Below, one piece after another: positions 6,228 to 9,755 of a DNA stretch of 9,755 bases (within the stretch, counting starts at the first letter, position 1; each line of letters starts with the position of its first letter). The stretch comes from Planctomycetota bacterium (lineage in GTDB: Bacteria > Planctomycetota > GCA-002687715). The notes beneath the pieces were generated by a model, which made no database searches, was not told where the DNA came from, and saw nothing but the letters and a program-made list of their open reading frames with translations. The translations under genes and the position numbers were made by a program. The DNA lies in assembly GCA_013213915.1 (NCBI GenBank), contig JABSRK010000117.1:1-9755 (forward strand), in the 5' to 3' direction.

Positions 6228-6278
6228 GAGGGCCCCCCTCAGCGCGAGAGAGGTGCTTTTCCAACGTCGGGAGTTTGC

Positions 6279-7466
6279 ATGCGCCGCGTCGTCCTGACCC
6301 ACGCCGCCCGTACACCGATCGGCAAGTTCCTGGGGCAATTCCAGGACCTCACCGCCGTGGATCTCGGTGCGCGTGCGGTGTCGGGCGTGCTCGAGCGCGC
6401 CGGTGTGGACGGCAGCGAGGTGGACGAGGTGATCATGGGCTGCGCGCGCCAGGCTGGTCTCGGTCCCAACCCGGCCCGCCAGGTGGCGATCGCTGCCGGT
6501 ATTGCCCAGGAGGCCCCGGCGTCGACCACCAACATGGCGTGCGGCTCGGGGCTCCTGTCGATTATCCAGGCGGCGCGCATGGTGGCCGGCGGTGAGGCTG
6601 ACTGCGTGGTCGCAGGCGGTATGGAGTCCATGACCAAGGTCCCGTTCCTGCTGCCCAAGGCGCGGCTCGGGTACCGGATGGGGCACCAGCCGATGGTGGA
6701 CGCCATGTACCAGGACGGATTCGCCTGCCCGATGGCGGGTCAGCTCATGGGGGAGACGGCCGAGGCGCTGGCCAAGCGGTACGAGATCTCCCGCGATGAG
6801 CAGGACACGTTCGCTGCCCGTTCGCAGAACCGCGCCGAGTCGAGCATGGCGGACGGGCGATTTACCGACGAGATCGTGCCCGTCACCGTCACCGACCGGA
6901 AGGGTAAAGAGACCGTGTACGACACCGACGAGCACCCGCGTGCGGGCGTGACGGCAGCAGCCCTCGGCAAGCTCGCGCCCGTGTTCGACGTCGAAGAGGG
7001 CACCGTCACGGCCGGGAACTCGTCGGGCATCACCGACGGCGCGGCCGCGGTGCTCGTGATGAGTGAGGACGCGGCGTCTGACCGTGGCTTTGCTCCGCTC
7101 GCCGGCCTGGAAGCATGGCAGGCGTCCGGTGTCGACCCGAAGTTCATGGGTCTGGGGCCCGTGCCTGCGACGCGTCGGTTGATGGAGCGTACGGAGCGCA
7201 GTCTCGACGAGTACGCGCTGATCGAGCTCAACGAGGCCTTCGCGGCTCAGGTCATCTCATGTGATCGCGAGCTGGGCCTCGATCCGGATCGTCTGAATGT
7301 GAACGGGGGCTCCATCGCCCTCGGGCACCCCATCGGAGCGACGGGGTGTCGCATCGTGGTCACACTCTTGCACGAGATGCGCCGTCGGGGCGCTGCGCGC
7401 GGATTGGCCAGCCTGTGTATCAGCGGCGGGCAGGGGCTCGCCGTTTCGTTCGAAGGAGCGTCGTAG
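6279..7466 (+). CDS. acetyl-CoA acetyltransferase (thiolase)
   Basis: Thiolase that condenses two acetyl-CoA or cleaves 3-ketoacyl-CoA in the last step of beta-oxidation, in the cytoplasm as a tetramer. The 395 residues are standard. The nucleophile Cys88 sits in NMACGSGL, His350 in GHPIGATG, and the proton-shuttling Cys380 in CISGGQG. NEAFAAQ is at 318-324, and the GGMESMT loop at 113-119. The full catalytic set is intact. The C-terminal motif has Ser where most relatives have Gly (CxGGGxG). The start at 6279 has GGGAG 5 bases upstream and begins at the first family strand (VVLTHAARTPIGKF). It is the first gene of the right-hand operon, with a cyclophilin 2 bases after its stop. Biosynthetic versus degradative direction cannot be told, but the enoyl-CoA hydratase three genes downstream favours degradation. 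Confidence 0.95.
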   Translation: MRRVVLTHAARTPIGKFLGQFQDLTAVDLGARAVSGVLERAGVDGSEVDEVIMGCARQAGLGPNPARQVAIAAGIAQEAPASTTNMACGSGLLSIIQAARMVAGGEADCVVAGGMESMTKVPFLLPKARLGYRMGHQPMVDAMYQDGFACPMAGQLMGETAEALAKRYEISRDEQDTFAARSQNRAESSMADGRFTDEIVPVTVTDRKGKETVYDTDEHPRAGVTAAALGKLAPVFDVEEGTVTAGNSSGITDGAAAVLVMSEDAASDRGFAPLAGLEAWQASGVDPKFMGLGPVPATRRLMERTERSLDEYALIELNEAFAAQVISCDRELGLDPDRLNVNGGSIALGHPIGATGCRIVVTLLHEMRRRGAARGLASLCISGGQGLAVSFEGAS

Positions 7467-7468
7467 AG

Positions 7469-8446
7469 ATGACTCGCACCCGTCTGTTGTTGCTCGTAGC
7501 CGGGATGGCGGTCGCCGCTGTCCCTGCTGGCGCCCAGGAAGACGCGAAGCAGGGGCCGTACACGGTCACCCTGGCGGCCGCGCGAACCCAGGTCTTTTCG
7601 GGCCAGGAGATCGAGGTCACTCTCACCCTCACCAACGAGGGCGAGAAGCCCGGTCCCCAAGTGAGCCGTTCCTCGCTGGTGGGGAAGAAGGCGTTCCTGT
7701 GCGCCGTGCCTCCGAAAGACGCTGATGGGGACTGGCCCGGCGAATGGGCCAACGTCCTCGGCAAGACACCCACAGGCGGCATCGCCTTGCATCCGAAGGA
7801 GACGTTCTCGGCGACCGTGCGCATGACGTTTCCCGAGGAGTTCGCAGGCGAGGCGCGCGCCATCTACCTGGTCTGGAAGGGCCGCAGCGGCCCCCTGAAA
7901 GGCACACGCAGCAACCAGATCGTCTTCACTATCCAGGCCGGCAACAATCCCATCGCGACCCTGGAGACCAGCATGGGGGCGATCGTGGTCGAGCTGTGGC
8001 CGGACAAGGCACCGAACCACGTGGCGAATTTCGTCGAGCTCGCCCAAAAGCAGTTCTACGACGACAAGCTGTTCCATCGGGTGATCCGGGGCTTCATGGT
8101 CCAGACCGGCTGCCCCAAGGGCGATGGTTCAGGGGGACCGGGATACACGATCCCTGACGAGTTCAACGACACGCCGTTCAGCAAGGGCGTGCTCGGCATG
8201 GCGAAGACCGGCGCGCCCAACAGCGCGGGCTGCCAGTTCTTCGTCTGCGTCGCCGCCGCCGTACACCTCAACAAGAAGTACACCGCCTTCGGGCGCGTGC
8301 TCGAAGGGCAAGATGTCGCCGACCGCATGAGCAACGTCAGCGTCGGTAAGCAGGATCGCCCGCTCAAGGCCATCAAGCTGAAGCGTGTCCGCGTCGCGTT
8401 GCCCAAGGGCTACGAGAATCCCGAGGTCAATAAGAGCGGCAAGTAG
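7469..8446 (+). CDS. exported cyclophilin-type peptidyl-prolyl isomerase with N-terminal beta domain
   Basis: 325-residue protein expected outside the cytoplasm, where it would speed cis-trans isomerisation of proline bonds during protein folding. The frame is open further upstream, but ATG 7469, 2 bases after the thiolase stop, opens a clear signal peptide (MTRTRLLLLVAGMAVAAVP, cleavage near AGA/Q at 20-23). Residues about 28-157 form a strand-rich domain (YTVTLAAARTQVFSGQEIEV, ending IVFTIQAG) that looks like an Ig-like beta-sandwich of no family I recognise. Residues about 160-310 are the cyclophilin: FHRVI with Arg204, Phe209 and Gln212 in GFMVQTG, NSAGCQFF at 251-258, and His266 in VHLNKKYTAFG. 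The catalytic Arg/Phe/Gln set is intact. The short tail is Lys-rich. A GGAG 11 bases upstream is a rather distant ribosome site, so translational coupling to the thiolase gene is possible. Confidence 0.92.
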   Translation: MTRTRLLLLVAGMAVAAVPAGAQEDAKQGPYTVTLAAARTQVFSGQEIEVTLTLTNEGEKPGPQVSRSSLVGKKAFLCAVPPKDADGDWPGEWANVLGKTPTGGIALHPKETFSATVRMTFPEEFAGEARAIYLVWKGRSGPLKGTRSNQIVFTIQAGNNPIATLETSMGAIVVELWPDKAPNHVANFVELAQKQFYDDKLFHRVIRGFMVQTGCPKGDGSGGPGYTIPDEFNDTPFSKGVLGMAKTGAPNSAGCQFFVCVAAAVHLNKKYTAFGRVLEGQDVADRMSNVSVGKQDRPLKAIKLKRVRVALPKGYENPEVNKSGK

Positions 8447-8452
8447 GCGACC

Positions 8453-8470
8453 GCAGAGCGCCGGCTCTGC
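8453..8470. repeat. first of two hairpins sharing one stem
   Basis: A perfect 7-bp stem, GCAGAGC (8453-8459) and GCTCTGC (8464-8470), with loop GCCG, 6 bases after the stop of the exported cyclophilin gene. The identical stem recurs 38 bases downstream with a different loop. No T-run follows. It could act in partial termination or mRNA 3'-end protection, or be a copy of a dispersed palindromic repeat. Confidence 0.6.
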
Positions 8471-8490
8471 CCCTGAGGAAAAGAGGAATC

Positions 8491-8508
8491 GCAGAGCCCC
8501 AGCTCTGC
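8491..8508. repeat. second hairpin with the same stem, different loop
   Basis: GCAGAGC (8491-8497) and GCTCTGC (8502-8508) enclose loop CCCA. Both arms match the hairpin at 8453-8470 exactly, while the loop and flanks differ. A weaker 5-bp stem, GCGGG (8530-8534) with CCCGC (8544-8548), lies between this and the next start. The 119-base gap thus holds up to three stem-loops between two paralogous genes. Confidence 0.6.
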
Positions 8509-8565
8509 TCTCCCCGGACGAGAGACCGCGCGGGTGCTGGGGTCCCGCACTCCCTGAGGCCAACC

Positions 8566-9036
8566 ATGAATCCAACCGCGACGATCGAGACCTCTCAAGG
8601 CAACATCCAGCTCGAATTGTGGCCCGACAAGGCGCCAGCCCACGTGGACAACTTCGTCAAGCTCGCTGAGCAAGGCTTCTACGACGGGCTCGTGTTCCAC
8701 CGGGTCATCCCCGATTTCATGGTGCAGACGGGGTGCCCGCAAGGCATGGGTACGGGAGGTCCGGGTTGGAACGTCGACGCGGAGTTCAATGACGAGCCGT
8801 TCATGAAGGGGGTACTCGGCATGGCGCGCTCGCAGGATCCGAATTCTGCCGGCAGCCAGTTCTTCATCTGTGTTGCGGATACGGCGCACCTGACCGGCCA
8901 GTACACGGCCTTCGGCAAGGTCACCGAGGGGCAGGACGTGGCCGACGCCATATCTTCTGTCGATCGCGACGGTAGCGATCGTCCGCTCGCGGAGGTGGTC
9001 ATGACCAAGGTGGCCATCGTGAAGGGAGCGGAGTGA
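8566..9036 (+). CDS. cytoplasmic cyclophilin-type peptidyl-prolyl isomerase
   Basis: 156-residue single-domain cyclophilin without a signal peptide, so a cytoplasmic prolyl isomerase (PpiB-like). The sequence begins at the first cyclophilin strand (TATIETSQGNIQLELW). Catalytic and binding residues are Arg46 in FHRVI, Phe51 and Gln54 in DFMVQTG, NSAGSQFF at 93-100, and His108 in AHLTGQYTAFG. It closely resembles the cyclophilin domain of the preceding gene over its whole length (shared ELWPDKAP, FMVQTGCP, KGVLGMA, YTAFG and EGQDVAD blocks), so the two probably arose by tandem duplication, with one copy gaining or losing the export signal and N-terminal domain. GAGG at 8556-8559 is 6 bases before the ATG. 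The stop overlaps the start of the enoyl-CoA hydratase gene (TGATG). Confidence 0.95.
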   Translation: MNPTATIETSQGNIQLELWPDKAPAHVDNFVKLAEQGFYDGLVFHRVIPDFMVQTGCPQGMGTGGPGWNVDAEFNDEPFMKGVLGMARSQDPNSAGSQFFICVADTAHLTGQYTAFGKVTEGQDVADAISSVDRDGSDRPLAEVVMTKVAIVKGAE

Positions 9037-9755
9037 TGGCGGAGGACGTGCAGCCCGAAGCGAAGGGTCCGGAGTTGGTGGAGATCGCGGTCGACGGCCC
9101 TGTGGGGGTCGTCACGATCAACCGCCCGGACAAGCTGAACACGCTGAACAGCGAGGTCATCGAGGGCCTGCTGGGCGCCATGGTGACCCTGGACGATGAT
9201 CCGGACGTGGGATGCGTGATCCTGACCGGCTCGCCGGAGGCGAAAAAGCCTGCCTTTGCCGCCGGCGCTGACATCAAGGAGATGTCGGAGATGGGCGCGC
9301 TCATGTTGCGGTCCTACAGCCAGGACGGCCAGCAGCTCTGCGGTGTCATCGATGGCATGACGAAGCCGGTCATCGCCGCCATTAACGGATTCGCCTTCGG
9401 GGGCGGCCTCGAGCTCGCGATGGCGTGCCACATCCGGTACGCCGCGGAGAGCGCCAGGGTCGGCCAGCCGGAGATCAACCTGGGGATCATCCCCGGTTTC
9501 GGTGGGACACAACGACTTCCCCGTCTGGTGGGACGTGGTCGCGGGCTGGAGATACTACTGACGGGAGACCCCATCAGCGCTGAGGAGGCGTACCGGATCG
9601 GTCTCGTCAACCGGGTGGTCCCCGACGGTGATCTGATGGAGACGGTGCTTGGCCTCGCGCACAAGCTGGCCTCGCAGGCTCCCCTCGCGACGCAACTCAT
9701 CCTGGATTCCGTCGCACGCGGGGCGGCTCGGGACGTGGACACCGGGCTTGCGATC
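9036..9755 (+). CDS. enoyl-CoA hydratase, crotonase family (3' end outside the window)
   Basis: Hydrates trans-2-enoyl-CoA to 3-hydroxyacyl-CoA in beta-oxidation, in the cytoplasm. 240 codons are seen with no stop before the window ends; the family is about 260 residues, so only a short C-terminal tail is missing. The start ATG 9036-9038 shares one base with the preceding TGA, and AGGGAG lies 7 bases upstream. Motifs: VVTINRPDKLNTLN near the N-terminus, the oxyanion-hole loop FAAGADIKEM at 74-83, GFAFGGGLELAMACHIRYA with catalytic Glu126, and GQPEINLGIIPGFGGTQRL with catalytic Glu146. Both catalytic glutamates of true hydratases are present, which argues against isomerase or hydrolase members. 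The first 15 residues are a charged extension before the core. Placement with thiolase supports a fatty-acid or amino-acid degradation operon. Confidence 0.95.
   Translation, partial: MAEDVQPEAKGPELVEIAVDGPVGVVTINRPDKLNTLNSEVIEGLLGAMVTLDDDPDVGCVILTGSPEAKKPAFAAGADIKEMSEMGALMLRSYSQDGQQLCGVIDGMTKPVIAAINGFAFGGGLELAMACHIRYAAESARVGQPEINLGIIPGFGGTQRLPRLVGRGRGLEILLTGDPISAEEAYRIGLVNRVVPDGDLMETVLGLAHKLASQAPLATQLILDSVARGAARDVDTGLAI

Noticed and set aside
1..9755. Mobile elements, CRISPR arrays, tRNA or rRNA genes
   Set aside because: I found no transposase or integrase motifs, no regularly spaced repeats beyond the twin hairpins, and no cloverleaf or rRNA-like stretch.

Overview
This is a GC-rich, gene-dense bacterial chromosome segment dominated by acyl-CoA metabolism. 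I see no phage, transposon, CRISPR, rRNA or tRNA. Codon use is strongly GC-biased and even across the window, so nothing looks recently transferred. The phylum cannot be fixed from this sequence. A free-standing cobalamin-binding subunit of methylmalonyl-CoA mutase, a MeaB GTPase, several beta-oxidation genes and a secreted hydrolase with a CBM9-like tail suit an environmental heterotroph (Planctomycetota, Myxococcota and similar groups are possible), but that is an impression only.

Layout. (1) Positions 1-3639, plus strand, are one tightly packed operon: the 3' end of an acyl-CoA dehydrogenase, meaB, the small B12-binding subunit of a methylmalonyl-CoA-mutase-type enzyme, a second divergent acyl-CoA dehydrogenase whose frame is broken by one extra G near 2215-2218, and ubiX. 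Starts and stops overlap (ATGA) or lie 4-13 bases apart. (2) A short convergent junction holding an 8-bp hairpin separates ubiX from a minus-strand pair: ribonuclease Z (3671-4621) and a secreted alpha/beta hydrolase with a CBM9-like C-terminal domain (4789-6093). A possible 36-residue exported peptide lies in the gap between them. (3) A divergent promoter region (6094-6278) precedes a plus-strand operon: acetyl-CoA acetyltransferase, an exported cyclophilin with an extra N-terminal beta domain, two hairpins with the same stem, a cytoplasmic cyclophilin paralog, and an enoyl-CoA hydratase running off the right edge.

How they fit. The dehydrogenases, hydratase and thiolase cover three of the four beta-oxidation chemistries (a 3-hydroxyacyl-CoA dehydrogenase is not in the window). 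MeaB and the B12 subunit serve the methylmalonyl-CoA to succinyl-CoA step, which disposes of propionyl-CoA from odd-chain or branched substrates. The mutase catalytic subunit is presumably upstream. UbiX, RNase Z and the cyclophilins are housekeeping or accessory genes.

Nothing here is clearly a new defence or mobile system. The points most worth checking are the frameshift and altered motifs in the two acyl-CoA dehydrogenases, the twin hairpins between the cyclophilin paralogs, and the hydrolase-CBM9-like fusion.
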